Source: an uncultured Alistipes sp.
Lineage (GTDB): Bacteria > Bacteroidota > Bacteroidia > Bacteroidales > Rikenellaceae
Direction of reading: 5' to 3'
NCBI GenBank assembly: GCA_958449275.1
Contig: CAUDHE010000010.1
Span: 1 to 37,747 of the forward strand
DNA: 37,747 bases
The position numbers and the translations under genes were made by a program. Below, one piece after another: positions 1 through 7,362 of this stretch. The notes beneath the pieces were generated by a model. That model saw nothing but the letters and a program-made list of their open reading frames with translations, ran no database searches and had not been told where the DNA came from. The first letter of the stretch is position 1, and the number at the start of each line of letters is the position of its first letter.

Positions 1-108
1 GACCCTATTCCTTTGAGTAATATTCTGTGCGACACAGCCGCGCGCACCGCGCTTACGGATGATCTCGCTTCACTGAAGCAGAAAGCGCTGAGGCGGCGAG
101 AGAAGTAG
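1..108 (+). CDS. 3' end of an unidentified protein (partial)
   Basis: The first frame is open from base 1 to a TAG stop at 106-108, giving 35 residues that begin DPIPLSNILCDTAA and end KALRRREK. The composition looks like a real C-terminus: hydrophobic and polar residues are mixed, and it closes with a basic, helix-prone tail. A weak hairpin at 275-299 could end its transcript. The start lies outside the window and the fragment is too short to name. It could be chance reading through intergenic DNA, so I am only moderately sure. If real, it is the upstream neighbour of the DUF4435 gene but is separated from it by 250 bases. Confidence 0.45.
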   Translation, partial: DPIPLSNILCDTAARTALTDDLASLKQKALRRREK

Positions 109-124
109 TTACGTACTTTCGGGC

Positions 125-244
125 CGCGGCCTGCGGTGGTTCGCAACATGGCGAATGCCGTTGCGGGCCTCCGCTGGGGCGAGGCTGCGGCCCGCGCGAC
201 TCTGCGAGCCGCACAGTTCGCCGCCGTCCCACGCGGCGGAGAGC
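125..244 (-). repeat. Composite palindromic repeat, full-length copy
   Basis: This GC-rich, hairpin-rich stretch appears to contain both modules of an interspersed repeat family. Read on the minus strand, a left module (bases 244-214, GGCGG...CCGCC hairpin) is followed by a central stem (bases 212-196, GCGGCTC / GAGTCGC with one G-U pair and a 3-nt loop) and a right module (bases 204 down to about 125). The 24 bases 181-204 are the exact reverse complement of 12488-12511. The left module matches 14792-14822 and 20259-20288. No ORF here looks like protein. Confidence 0.6.
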
Positions 245-274
245 AAAACGCATGTGCAAATCAGACCATATCGC

Positions 275-299
275 AAGGGACTCCAGTCGCGGTCCTTTT
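275..299 (+). terminator. Possible weak terminator hairpin
   Basis: AAGGGAC (275-281) can pair with GTCCTT (292-297), with one bulged G, and is followed by TTTC. It could end the partial gene at the left edge. The stem is short and the T run poor. Confidence 0.3.
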
Positions 300-358
300 C
301 AAAAAACGACATATCGCAAAGCAGATTATCGCGCATTTTTATTATTTTTACGGCAGAT

Positions 359-1402
359 ATGAAACGAGCATTAGCCGAAAAACTGAGATACGAAGCCTAC
401 GTGCGACAGCGGGCCGAAGCCTCGGTGTCGTTGCCCGCACCCGTGGACGACGGCCGCAAACCTGTACGCGTGTTCGTCGAAGGCTACGAAGACGTGGCTT
501 TCTGGCGAGGCATATTCGACCATTTCCACAACCCTTATCTGCGTTTCGAGATCTCGGTTCCCAACCGCGAGGATCTGCCCAAAGGCAAGAAGGTGCTCAT
601 GTCGATGATCCGCGACTCTAACGACGAACTGCTGTTGTGCGTCGACTCCGATTTCGACTATCTGCTGGGGGATCTCACGCCGCAGTCGGCAGCGATAAAT
701 TCGGCGCCGTTCATGTTCCACACCTACACCTACGCCACCGAAAACTATCTCTGCTACGCCCCGTCGCTGCACAACGTGTGCGTGAAAGCCACCAAGAACG
801 ACAGCCATATTTTCGACTTCGTGACCTTCATGGCCGAATATTCGCGCATCATATATCCGCTGTTTCTGTGGTATGTCTATTCGGCGGGAATGTCGAGCGA
901 ATCGGTCTTTACTCTGATAGATTTCAAAAATTCGGTACGCCTCGGGTTTCTCGAAATCGAGAACAACGGCGCGGGGACCCTCGCATGGCTCGAACGCAAC
1001 GTGCGTCGCCGCCTCAGCCGCCTGGAGGACGATCATCCCGACATGAACCGAAACATGACTGCCTTCGCCGAGAAACTGCGGGCGAAAGGCGTCACGCCCG
1101 AAACGACATACCTCTACATGCACGGCCATACGCTAATGGACAACGTGGTGATGATAATGCTCAATGCCGTATGCGACAAGCTGCGTACCATGTCGATAGC
1201 CAAGATCAATTCGTCGAATAAAAAGGGGGTGCCTCTCAAAAACGAAATGAGCAACTACATCAATTCGCTGCGTTCGATCCGCGATGTGCTTCTCGACAAC
1301 GAGAACTACACAGCGTGTCCGCTTTACAAGAATCTGAGCCGCGACATCGAGGATTATCTCCGCGGCGCCGTGGCCCGCATCAAGGCCGAACGGGGAGAGT
1401 GA
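359..1402 (+). CDS. DUF4435 domain protein (TOPRIM-like)
   Basis: This 347-residue protein carries the TOPRIM-like signature of DUF4435. After a basic N-terminus, beta-strand VRVFVEGYEDVAFW places an acidic pair at E41/E44. GKKVLM follows near residue 77, then CVDSDFDYLLG with D96, D98 and D100. These acidic residues are the expected metal-binding set of a TOPRIM nuclease fold. In the phage-defence system PARIS, the DUF4435 protein AriB is the toxic partner of an AAA ATPase. Here no ATPase is adjacent, so a defence role is only a possibility. I chose the ATG at 359 because the 68 residues encoded upstream run through repeat DNA and look like out-of-frame intergenic sequence. The gene is probably monocistronic and converges with lysC 66 bases away. 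The C-terminal half is helical with no motif I recognise. Confidence 0.85.
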   Translation: MKRALAEKLRYEAYVRQRAEASVSLPAPVDDGRKPVRVFVEGYEDVAFWRGIFDHFHNPYLRFEISVPNREDLPKGKKVLMSMIRDSNDELLLCVDSDFDYLLGDLTPQSAAINSAPFMFHTYTYATENYLCYAPSLHNVCVKATKNDSHIFDFVTFMAEYSRIIYPLFLWYVYSAGMSSESVFTLIDFKNSVRLGFLEIENNGAGTLAWLERNVRRRLSRLEDDHPDMNRNMTAFAEKLRAKGVTPETTYLYMHGHTLMDNVVMIMLNAVCDKLRTMSIAKINSSNKKGVPLKNEMSNYINSLRSIRDVLLDNENYTACPLYKNLSRDIEDYLRGAVARIKAERGE

Positions 1403-1415
1403 CGGCGGAAAACGA

Positions 1416-1446
1416 ACGGACGAAGCCCGAAAAGCGCCTCGTCCGT
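1416..1446 (-). terminator. lysC terminator
   Basis: ACGGACGA (1416-1423) pairs with TCGTCCGT (1439-1446). Read on the minus strand, the stem is followed by TCGTTTTCC. It lies between the convergent DUF4435 gene and lysC, and the T run is short. Confidence 0.5.
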
Positions 1447-1468
1447 CGAAAAGGGTATCGAACCGTTG

Positions 1469-2731
1469 TCAGAACTTCGCTTCGCGAAGCACCACACGCA
1501 CCGACGCGGGATTCGACTGGCGGACCAGAAGATCCTGAGCCGACGCGAAACGCCGGTAAAGTTCGTCGGTATAGTTGCGGATGGTGAGCAACTCCACATC
1601 GTCGATCTTCTCCACACTGAAATTCTCCTCGTTGAGAGCCTTTATCAACTCGTCGATATGCCACGAATACTCCACGCAGAGGCTCAGATCCACGGCCGAA
1701 TTGTTAATCAGATTGGTCTTTATGCGGAAGCGGTCGAGCAGAGAGAAAATCACTGCGAACTTCTCCTCCATAACGAACGAAAAGTCGCGCGAACGGATGG
1801 TAAGCAACACCTGATTGCGCTTGTAGATGAGGATGGGCAACGTAACGTGCTCCGCCTCGCCGTTGATGACGGTGCCGGGTTTCGATTTGTCGCCGAACGG
1901 ACGCACATAGAGCGGTATATCCTTGTTTTGCAACGGCTTGATGGTCTTGGGATGGATAATCTGCGCACCGCTGTAAGCCAGCTCTATGGTATCGAGATAG
2001 TTGAGAGCGTCGATCTTCACCGCGTCCTTGAATATCTTGGGATCGGCGTTCAGCACGCCGTCGACATCTTTCCACACACTCATGGACTCGGCGTCGAGGA
2101 TGTAAGCCGCCACGGCCGCCGAATAGTCCGAACCCTCACGGCCGAGAGTGGTGGTCGTGCCGTCGGGAGCGGCGCCTATGAAGCCCTGCCCCACGAAGAC
2201 ACCCACGCCCGTGTTCTCGGTGGCGGCCTTCAGGCGCGGCTCCGAAACCTTTATGTCTACATAGGCGTCCTTGTGGCGTTGGTTGGTGACGAACGTGGTG
2301 CGCATGTCGATCCAGCGGTTACCGATACCTGTGAACTCCAGATATTTCGAAATCACGGTCGTAGAAATCAACTCGCCGTAGGCCACTATGGTGTCGTACC
2401 ACAGTTCGGCGTCGGCCGCACGGTATACGGTGTCGACGGCTATGTCGCGCAACTCTTCGAAGAGCTTGTCTACGTCGGCGATCTCGGTGTGCCCGCCCCA
2501 CAGATCGTCGATGATCGAGGCGTGGTACTCCTTTATGCGTTTTATTTCGTCGTCGGCCTCCTGCTTTCGGCCGTTCTGCATGTGGGTGAAGACGCTCTCC
2601 AAAGCATTGGTGGTCTTGCCCATGGCCGATACGATAATGAACAGATTCTCCTCTCCGTCGACGATATGTCGCAGATTCCTTACGCCGTCGGCGCTTTTCA
2701 CCGAGGCTCCTCCGAATTTGTATACCTTCAT
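1469..2731 (-). CDS. lysC: Aspartate kinase, monofunctional
   Basis: Aspartate kinase phosphorylates L-aspartate with ATP, the first step towards lysine, diaminopimelate, threonine and methionine. The 420-residue product opens with the kinase signature MKVYKFGGASVKSADG and keeps a catalytic amino-acid kinase domain to about residue 290, including a GREGSDYSAA block near 198. A C-terminal regulatory region of about 130 residues, presumably tandem ACT domains for feedback control, follows. The length and the absence of a homoserine dehydrogenase extension mark it as the stand-alone form. The gene is divergent from dapD, another enzyme of the lysine branch, across 177 bases that hold both promoters. 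No lysine riboswitch is evident in the leader of roughly 90 bases. Confidence 0.95.
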   Translation of the reverse strand: MKVYKFGGASVKSADGVRNLRHIVDGEENLFIIVSAMGKTTNALESVFTHMQNGRKQEADDEIKRIKEYHASIIDDLWGGHTEIADVDKLFEELRDIAVDTVYRAADAELWYDTIVAYGELISTTVISKYLEFTGIGNRWIDMRTTFVTNQRHKDAYVDIKVSEPRLKAATENTGVGVFVGQGFIGAAPDGTTTTLGREGSDYSAAVAAYILDAESMSVWKDVDGVLNADPKIFKDAVKIDALNYLDTIELAYSGAQIIHPKTIKPLQNKDIPLYVRPFGDKSKPGTVINGEAEHVTLPILIYKRNQVLLTIRSRDFSFVMEEKFAVIFSLLDRFRIKTNLINNSAVDLSLCVEYSWHIDELIKALNEENFSVEKIDDVELLTIRNYTDELYRRFASAQDLLVRQSNPASVRVVLREAKF

Positions 2732-2829
2732 AATTCTGTAAATGGTTCGGCTGCGTCGGAGATGACTTGGGTCGCGGCACTCCGAACAACGCTGCCAAAA
2801 GTAAATTCCGAATATTCCTTATTCGGATG

Positions 2830-2837
2830 CAAAGGTA
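2830..2837 (-). promoter_or_regulatory. lysC promoter, -7 element
   Basis: The minus strand reads TACCTTTG, followed by C, an exact match to the Bacteroidetes TAnnTTTG element. It lies about 93 bases ahead of the lysC start. I see no clear TTG at the -33 position. Confidence 0.55.
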
Positions 2838-2879
2838 TTAATTTTGTATTCGCCGACCTCGGATTATCATGATTTTATC

Positions 2880-2887
2880 TATCTTTA
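2880..2887 (+). promoter_or_regulatory. dapD promoter, -7 element
   Basis: TATCTTTA, one base off TAnnTTTG, lies 21 bases before the dapD ATG and so predicts a short leader. The -33 element is not recognisable. Confidence 0.45.
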
Positions 2888-2908
2888 CCGCACAAAACAA
2901 GAATAAAT

Positions 2909-3736
2909 ATGTATAACGATCTCAAAGAAATAGTGGAACGGGCGTGGAACGACCGTTCGATGCTGGCCGACGACGCAGTGAAGACTGCCATACGCGAGGT
3001 GGCGGAGGCCGTGGACAAAGGTGCGCTGCGCACCGCGGAACCCGTCGACCTCGAAAAGAGCGAATGGCAGGTGAACGAATGGGTGAAGAAGGCCATAATC
3101 ATGTATTTCCCCATTCAGGAGATGCGCGTGATGCGCGGCGGCGAACTGGAGTGGTACGACAAGATGGAACTCAAGCACGACTACGAGAAGCTGGGCGTGC
3201 GCGCCGTGCCTCATGCGGTGGCACGCTACGGAGCCTACATCGCGGCGGGAGCGATTCTGATGCCGTCGTACGTCAACATAGGCGCATACGTCGATACGGG
3301 CACGATGGTCGACACATGGGCCACCGTGGGATCGTGCGCGCAGATAGGCAAGCACGTGCATCTGAGCGGCGGCGTGGGCATCGGCGGAGTGCTGGAGCCC
3401 GTGCAGGCAGCCCCCGTAATCATCGAGGACAACTGCTTCATAGGTTCTCGTTCGATCGTGGTAGAGGGTGCGCATGTGTGCCGCGAGGCGGTGCTCGGCT
3501 CGAATACCGTGATTACGGGATCGACGCACATAATAGATGTCACGGGCGCGGAACCCGTGGAGTATCGCGGTTACGTCCCGCCGCGTTCGGTGGTGATCCC
3601 GGGCAGCTATACCAAGAAGTTCCCCGCAGGCGAATACGGAGTGTCGTGCGCGCTCATCATAGGACGCCGCAAGGAATCGACCGACAAGAAGACATCGCTT
3701 AACGACGCCCTGCGCGATTTCGGAGTGTCGGTATAA
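2909..3736 (+). CDS. dapD: Tetrahydrodipicolinate N-succinyltransferase
   Basis: DapD transfers succinyl from succinyl-CoA to tetrahydrodipicolinate in the succinylase route to meso-diaminopimelate and lysine. The 275-residue length matches the family. An N-terminal helical domain (to about 100) is followed by left-handed beta-helix hexapeptide repeats (about 105-225), including AYVDTGTMVDTWATVGSCAQ and the IIEDNCFIGSRSIVVEGA block typical of DapD. The C-terminal segment with YTKKFPAGEYGVSCALIIGRR is also characteristic. It heads a likely operon with a Nudix hydrolase (13-base gap) and birA (11-base gap). With lysC opposite, this forms a small lysine locus. Confidence 0.96.
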   Translation: MYNDLKEIVERAWNDRSMLADDAVKTAIREVAEAVDKGALRTAEPVDLEKSEWQVNEWVKKAIIMYFPIQEMRVMRGGELEWYDKMELKHDYEKLGVRAVPHAVARYGAYIAAGAILMPSYVNIGAYVDTGTMVDTWATVGSCAQIGKHVHLSGGVGIGGVLEPVQAAPVIIEDNCFIGSRSIVVEGAHVCREAVLGSNTVITGSTHIIDVTGAEPVEYRGYVPPRSVVIPGSYTKKFPAGEYGVSCALIIGRRKESTDKKTSLNDALRDFGVSV

Positions 3737-3749
3737 ATCGTTGAATGCC

Positions 3750-4304
3750 ATGCAAAAACCCGAAAACCGTCCGTGGCGGGTGCTGTCGAGCGAATACGTC
3801 GCCCGAAGGCCGTGGTTCACGGTGCGGCGCGAGAGCGTGGAACTGCCCACGGGAGCGGTGGTTCCCGAATGGTACGTATTCGAATTCCCCGACTGGGTGA
3901 ATGTCATAGCCCGTACCGTAGCGGGAGAATTCGTAATGATAAGCCAGTACCGCCACGCCTTGGGCCAAACGCGCTACGAACTGGTGGCAGGCACTTGCGA
4001 GGCGGGCGAAACGGCCGAACAGAGCGCGCGTCGCGAATTACTGGAGGAGACGGGTTATGCGGGCGGCGTGTGGCGTCGTTACATGGTCACCTCGCCCAAC
4101 CCCACCAACCATACCAATCGCGTATATACTTTTCTGGCCGAGGGCGTCGAACGTGTGGACGAACAGCACACCGAGGCGGGCGAGGATATAAAAGTCCATC
4201 TCATGAGCACCGACGAAGTGCGCGAGCTGCTCGACGGCGACGAGATAATGCAATGCCTGCACGCCGCGCCGCTGTGGCGCTACATGGCCGAGAATCATCT
4301 TTAA
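3750..4304 (+). CDS. Nudix hydrolase, ADP-ribose pyrophosphatase-like
   Basis: This 184-residue protein has a perfect Nudix box, Gx5Ex7REUxEExGU, at residues 81-103: G81, E87, R95-E96, E99-E100 and G102. The lead-in MISQYRHALGQTRYELVAG is typical of ADP-ribose or nucleotide-sugar pyrophosphatases of the NudF type, which split X-ADP to AMP and X-phosphate using Mg2+. Substrate is inferred from family only. I start at the ATG at 3750; an in-frame TTG at 3741 would add three residues. It sits 13 bases after dapD and 11 before birA, so the three are probably cotranscribed, without an obvious shared pathway. Confidence 0.9.
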   Translation: MQKPENRPWRVLSSEYVARRPWFTVRRESVELPTGAVVPEWYVFEFPDWVNVIARTVAGEFVMISQYRHALGQTRYELVAGTCEAGETAEQSARRELLEETGYAGGVWRRYMVTSPNPTNHTNRVYTFLAEGVERVDEQHTEAGEDIKVHLMSTDEVRELLDGDEIMQCLHAAPLWRYMAENHL

Positions 4305-4315
4305 CCGATCGTGGA

Positions 4316-5038
4316 ATGATATACCGTTTCGAAGAACTTACATCCTCCAACGACGAAGCCGCCGAGGCGCGTTACCGCGAGGGCGATACCGTGTGGGTCG
4401 AACGTCAGACAGCGGGTCGTGGGCAACGCGGGCACCGCTGGGAGAGCGCGGAGGGCGAGAACCTCACCTTCTCGACCGTCTTCGAACCCACGTTCCTCGC
4501 TCCCGAGAGACAGTTCCTGCTGTCGGAGGCAGCGGCACTGGGCCTCTGCGACACACTGGCACGCCACGGCATCGAGGCGCGAATAAAATGGACCAACGAC
4601 ATATACGTCGGCGACCGCAAGATCACGGGAATGCTCATCGAAAACAAATTGCAGGGCGGCGGCATCGTGCGCTCGGTGGCGGGCATCGGCCTTAACGTCA
4701 ATCAGACCGTGTTCGACCCCGCGCTGCCCAATCCCGTTTCGATGGCTGCGGCGACGGGACGCAGGTTCGACCGCCGCAAGGTGCTGGACGAACTGCTCGC
4801 GGATCTGACCGCACGCTACGCCATGCTCCGCGACGGCGGAGCGGAGACCCTGCAACGCGATTACCGACGCCTGCTCTACCGACGCGACGAGGAGCATTGG
4901 TACGCCCTGCCCGACGGCAGCCGTTTCCGCGGCACGATCCGCGGAGCGGAACCCTCGGGCGCACTGATAGTCGAGGGCGCGGACGGCGCGACGAGGAGCT
5001 ATCTTTTCAAGGAGATAGAGTTCGTATTGAACGGATAG
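4316..5038 (+). CDS. birA: Biotin--[acetyl-CoA carboxylase] ligase
   Basis: BirA activates biotin with ATP and attaches it to a lysine of the biotin carboxyl carrier protein. The 240-residue product contains only the ligase part: GRGQRGH at 34-40 (biotinyl-AMP loop), KWTNDIYVGDRKITGMLIE at 91-109 with the usual proline of KWPND replaced by threonine, and VAGIGLNVNQ near 125. A small C-terminal domain follows from about 190. The N-terminal DNA-binding helix-turn-helix of E. coli BirA is absent, so this is a group I enzyme without repressor function. I chose ATG 4316, which begins MIYRFEELTSSNDEA; the longer open frame upstream overlaps the Nudix gene and is not protein-like. Confidence 0.93.
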   Translation: MIYRFEELTSSNDEAAEARYREGDTVWVERQTAGRGQRGHRWESAEGENLTFSTVFEPTFLAPERQFLLSEAAALGLCDTLARHGIEARIKWTNDIYVGDRKITGMLIENKLQGGGIVRSVAGIGLNVNQTVFDPALPNPVSMAAATGRRFDRRKVLDELLADLTARYAMLRDGGAETLQRDYRRLLYRRDEEHWYALPDGSRFRGTIRGAEPSGALIVEGADGATRSYLFKEIEFVLNG

Positions 5039-5073
5039 ACATCCTTGCCGAGCATAAAAAATCGGAGAAATCA

Positions 5074-5103
5074 TTGTCGTTAATAAAATAACACTTATCT
5101 TTG
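5074..5103 (+). promoter_or_regulatory. gcvH promoter
   Basis: TTG at 5074-5076, a 19-base spacer and TATCTTTG at 5096-5103 give a near-perfect Bacteroidetes promoter. It implies a leader of about 100 bases before the gcvH ATG at 5211. That leader contains a GC-rich stretch of runs of CCGCCGCG type, with no riboswitch I recognise. Confidence 0.7.
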
Positions 5104-5210
5104 TATTGATTAATCGCCCGCGAAAACGGCTGCCGCCGCGAACGGCGCGCCGCAAATGCTCGGGGCGGATGCGAACGGAATGAAATTAACACAATAAAAC
5201 GTAACATATC

Positions 5211-5588
5211 ATGAACGTACCTTCAAATTTGAAGTATTCGAGCGACCACGAATGGTGCCGCGTCGAGGGCGAATTCGCTTTTATCGGTATTACCGATTTC
5301 GCACAGAGCCAGTTGGGCGACATAGTGTTCGTCGACGTCCCCACCGTGGGTGAAACGTTGGCCGCAGGCGACGTATTCGGCTCAATCGAGGCCGTCAAGA
5401 CCGTCAGCGACGCTTTCCTGCCCGTGGGCGGCGAGGTCGTGGAGTTCAACGACGCCGTGGATGCCGACCCCGCACTGGTGAACTCCGATCCCTACGGCGA
5501 GGGCTGGATGATAAAGGTGAAGATGAACAATCCCGCCGACTACGATGCGTTGCTCACACCCGAGGCTTACACCGAACTGATCGGATAG
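5211..5588 (+). CDS. gcvH: Glycine cleavage system H protein
   Basis: GcvH is the lipoyl carrier that shuttles the aminomethyl group between the P, T and L proteins of glycine cleavage. The 125-residue product has the conserved lipoylation segment GSIEAVKTVSDAFLPVGGEV, with the acceptor lysine at K63. It also has the usual N-terminal KYSSDHEWC and the NSDPYGEGWMIKV block. No gcvT, gcvP or lpd gene is nearby, so it is an orphan carrier copy. It has its own promoter, and mdh starts 168 bases downstream. Confidence 0.96.
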   Translation: MNVPSNLKYSSDHEWCRVEGEFAFIGITDFAQSQLGDIVFVDVPTVGETLAAGDVFGSIEAVKTVSDAFLPVGGEVVEFNDAVDADPALVNSDPYGEGWMIKVKMNNPADYDALLTPEAYTELIG

Positions 5589-5756
5589 GGCGCGGCGAGA
5601 AACGACAACTGAAAACGAACCCAATTAAACAAACCGATTATACGACTTTCAATGTACCGCTTTCGGAGCGGCGACAGGCAACGGCCGTCGGATTCGACAT
5701 TGCGACAAGGCGCAGCCGATATTGAAATCATATAATCGACTTAAATAAATTACGAT

Positions 5757-6698
5757 ATGTCAAAAGTAACGGTAATCGGCGCCGGAATGGTGGGCGCGAC
5801 CTGCGCCAACGTGCTCGCGGCGCGCAACATAGCCGACGAAATAGTATTGATCGACATCAAGGAGGGACTCTCGGAGGGCAAGATGCTCGACATGTATCAG
5901 GCTGCGGCCACCACCGACTCGAAGAGCAAATTGGTGGGTTGCACCAACGATTATAAGAAAACCGCCAACTCGGATGTGGTAGTCGTGACCTCGGGTATCC
6001 CCCGCAAGCCGGGCATGACTCGCGAGGAGCTTATCGGCACCAACGCCAACATAGTGAAAAGCGTGGTTTCGCAGGCTTTGGCGCACTCGCCCCGCGCGAT
6101 CTTCGTCATCGTGTCGAACCCCATGGATACCATGGCTTACCTCACGCTCAAATCGACGGGACTGCCCAAGAACCGCGTGATCGGCATGGGCGGCGCGCTC
6201 GATTCGTCGCGTTTCCGCTGCTACCTGGCCAAGGCGGCAGGCGCCAACATCCACGATGTGGACGGTATGGTGATCGGCGGCCACGGCGATACAACCATGC
6301 TCCCTCTCATATCGAAAGCTACCATAAAGGGCGTTCCCGCATCGCAGTTCCTCACCAAGAAGAAGCTGGCGCAGGTGGCTGCCGACACTATGGTCGGCGG
6401 AGCGACCCTCACGGGATTGCTGGGCACGTCGGCCTGGTATGCTCCGGGTGCGGCGGCAGCATCGGTCGTGGAATCGGTTTTGGGTGACCGGAAGTGCATC
6501 ATACCTTGCAGCTGCTACCTCGAAGGCGAGTACGGCCAGGAGGATATCATGATAGGCGTTCCCGCCGTGATAGGCCGCAAGGGTATCGAGAAGATCGTGA
6601 AGATAGACCTCACCGCCGACGAGACCGAGAAGTTCGCGGCTTCGGCTGCCGCGGTCCGCAAGGTGAACCAAATCCTTTACGACACTAAGGCTATCTGA
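5757..6698 (+). CDS. mdh: Malate dehydrogenase (lactate dehydrogenase-like type)
   Basis: Malate dehydrogenase interconverts malate and oxaloacetate with NAD(H); in fermenting Bacteroidales it mainly runs in the reductive branch to succinate. The 313-residue product has the NAD loop GAGMVGAT at 8-15, D33 before the IKEG segment for the adenosine ribose, substrate arginines R83, R89 and R152, and the catalytic D149/H176 pair within MVIGGHGDTTM. It belongs to the LDH-like MDH class (about 310 residues). A strong intrinsic terminator follows 22 bases after the stop. The 168 bases upstream, from gcvH to the ATG, are noncoding; I see no exact promoter match there. Confidence 0.96.
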   Translation: MSKVTVIGAGMVGATCANVLAARNIADEIVLIDIKEGLSEGKMLDMYQAAATTDSKSKLVGCTNDYKKTANSDVVVVTSGIPRKPGMTREELIGTNANIVKSVVSQALAHSPRAIFVIVSNPMDTMAYLTLKSTGLPKNRVIGMGGALDSSRFRCYLAKAAGANIHDVDGMVIGGHGDTTMLPLISKATIKGVPASQFLTKKKLAQVAADTMVGGATLTGLLGTSAWYAPGAAAASVVESVLGDRKCIIPCSCYLEGEYGQEDIMIGVPAVIGRKGIEKIVKIDLTADETEKFAASAAAVRKVNQILYDTKAI

Positions 6699-6720
6699 TA
6701 TCGGGCTGCCGAATGAATTT

Positions 6721-6760
6721 CGCCCCTGCCGAAAGTGTCTCCGGCAGGGGCGATTTTTTT
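6721..6760 (+). terminator. mdh intrinsic terminator
   Basis: An 11-bp perfect stem, CGCCCCTGCCG (6721-6731) with CGGCAGGGGCG (6742-6752), is followed by ATTTTTTT. This is a textbook rho-independent terminator for mdh. argR ends 18 bases beyond it on the other strand. Confidence 0.92.
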
Positions 6761-6777
6761 AAAGGGCGCAACGCGGA

Positions 6778-7245
6778 TCACAGCACGTTGCTGAGCATGG
6801 GGAATATCCGCAGCAGAGCCTCTATTATGTGGTTGCGGTTGGCATCCTCGCGCATGATGATGAGCACGGTGTTGTCGCCCGCGATGGTACCGAGTATGCC
6901 CGGGCAGTCGAGATTGTCGATGGGAACCGAGATGGCGCTGGCATAACCCGATTTGGTTTTGAGCACCCCCAAATTGCCCGAGAAAGTGAGCCCCGTGATG
7001 TTGTCGGATATGTTCGACGACACATTCACGTCGTGATGCGCGGTGTTGGGCAGAACGTATACGTATCCCTTGCTTTTATGGGGGATCTTCGCCACGTTCA
7101 TGAATTTCAGATCGCGCGAAAGCGTGCTTTGCGTAATCTCCACGCCGCATTCGCGCAGCCGTGCGATCAGCTCGTCCTGCGAGCCGATGAGTTCGCTGCG
7201 TATGATCTTCCGAATGGTGGCGAATCGTTGCGTTTTCTGGTTCAT
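6778..7245 (-). CDS. argR: Arginine repressor
   Basis: ArgR is the hexameric arginine-dependent regulator of arginine synthesis genes. The 155-residue product has the winged-helix N-terminal domain with the recognition stretch ITQSTLSRDLKFMNV (about 37-51) and the C-terminal arginine-binding and oligomerisation domain with GTIAGDNTVLII (about 118-129). It is divergent from carAB. The two promoters overlap in a 117-base gap that also holds A/T-rich candidate ARG boxes covering the argR -7 element, which suggests autoregulation together with control of carAB. Confidence 0.95.
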   Translation of the reverse strand: MNQKTQRFATIRKIIRSELIGSQDELIARLRECGVEITQSTLSRDLKFMNVAKIPHKSKGYVYVLPNTAHHDVNVSSNISDNITGLTFSGNLGVLKTKSGYASAISVPIDNLDCPGILGTIAGDNTVLIIMREDANRNHIIEALLRIFPMLSNVL

Positions 7246-7260
7246 AGTTCGAATTACCTA

Positions 7261-7294
7261 CATATTTATGCAAAGGTAGCGCATATATTTATTG
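7261..7294. promoter_or_regulatory. Candidate ARG boxes between argR and carA
   Basis: Two A/T-rich near-repeats, CATATTTATGCAAAG (7261-7275) and GCATATATTTATTG (7281-7294), resemble the TNTGAATWWWWATTCANW type of ArgR site and share ATATTTAT plus GCA with the sites upstream of the arg cluster at 11771-11813. They overlap the argR promoter and the -33 of the carAB promoter. The assignment is inference. Confidence 0.45.
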
Positions 7295-7301
7295 TTTCCA
7301 A
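7271..7301 (-). promoter_or_regulatory. argR promoter
   Basis: On the minus strand, TTG (7301-7299), a 20-base spacer and TACCTTTG (7278-7271) match the Bacteroidetes pattern. It overlaps the candidate ARG boxes and, at its -33 end, the carAB promoter. Confidence 0.6.
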
Positions 7302-7320
7302 AATATATTTCCTATTTTTG
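7292..7320 (+). promoter_or_regulatory. carAB promoter
   Basis: TTG at 7292-7294, an 18-base spacer and TATTTTTG at 7313-7320 give a plausible promoter 42 bases ahead of carA. It is back to back with the argR promoter. Confidence 0.55.
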
Positions 7321-7362
7321 TAAAATGAATCGTATGAGATCAATTAGAAAAGACACATATAT

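Noticed and set aside
155..358. An N-terminal extension of the DUF4435 protein
   Set aside because: The 68 extra residues are encoded by the palindromic repeat and noncoding leader and have Arg/Ser-rich composition. The family domain starts shortly after the ATG at 359.
1466..2872. A 468-codon plus-strand frame opposite lysC
   Set aside because: LysC on the minus strand has full family motifs and its own promoter. The plus frame lacks any domain.
5104..5210. A glycine riboswitch ahead of gcvH
   Set aside because: The leader of about 100 bases is GC-rich and shows no paired aptamer core that I can recognise, so I call only a promoter and an untranslated leader.
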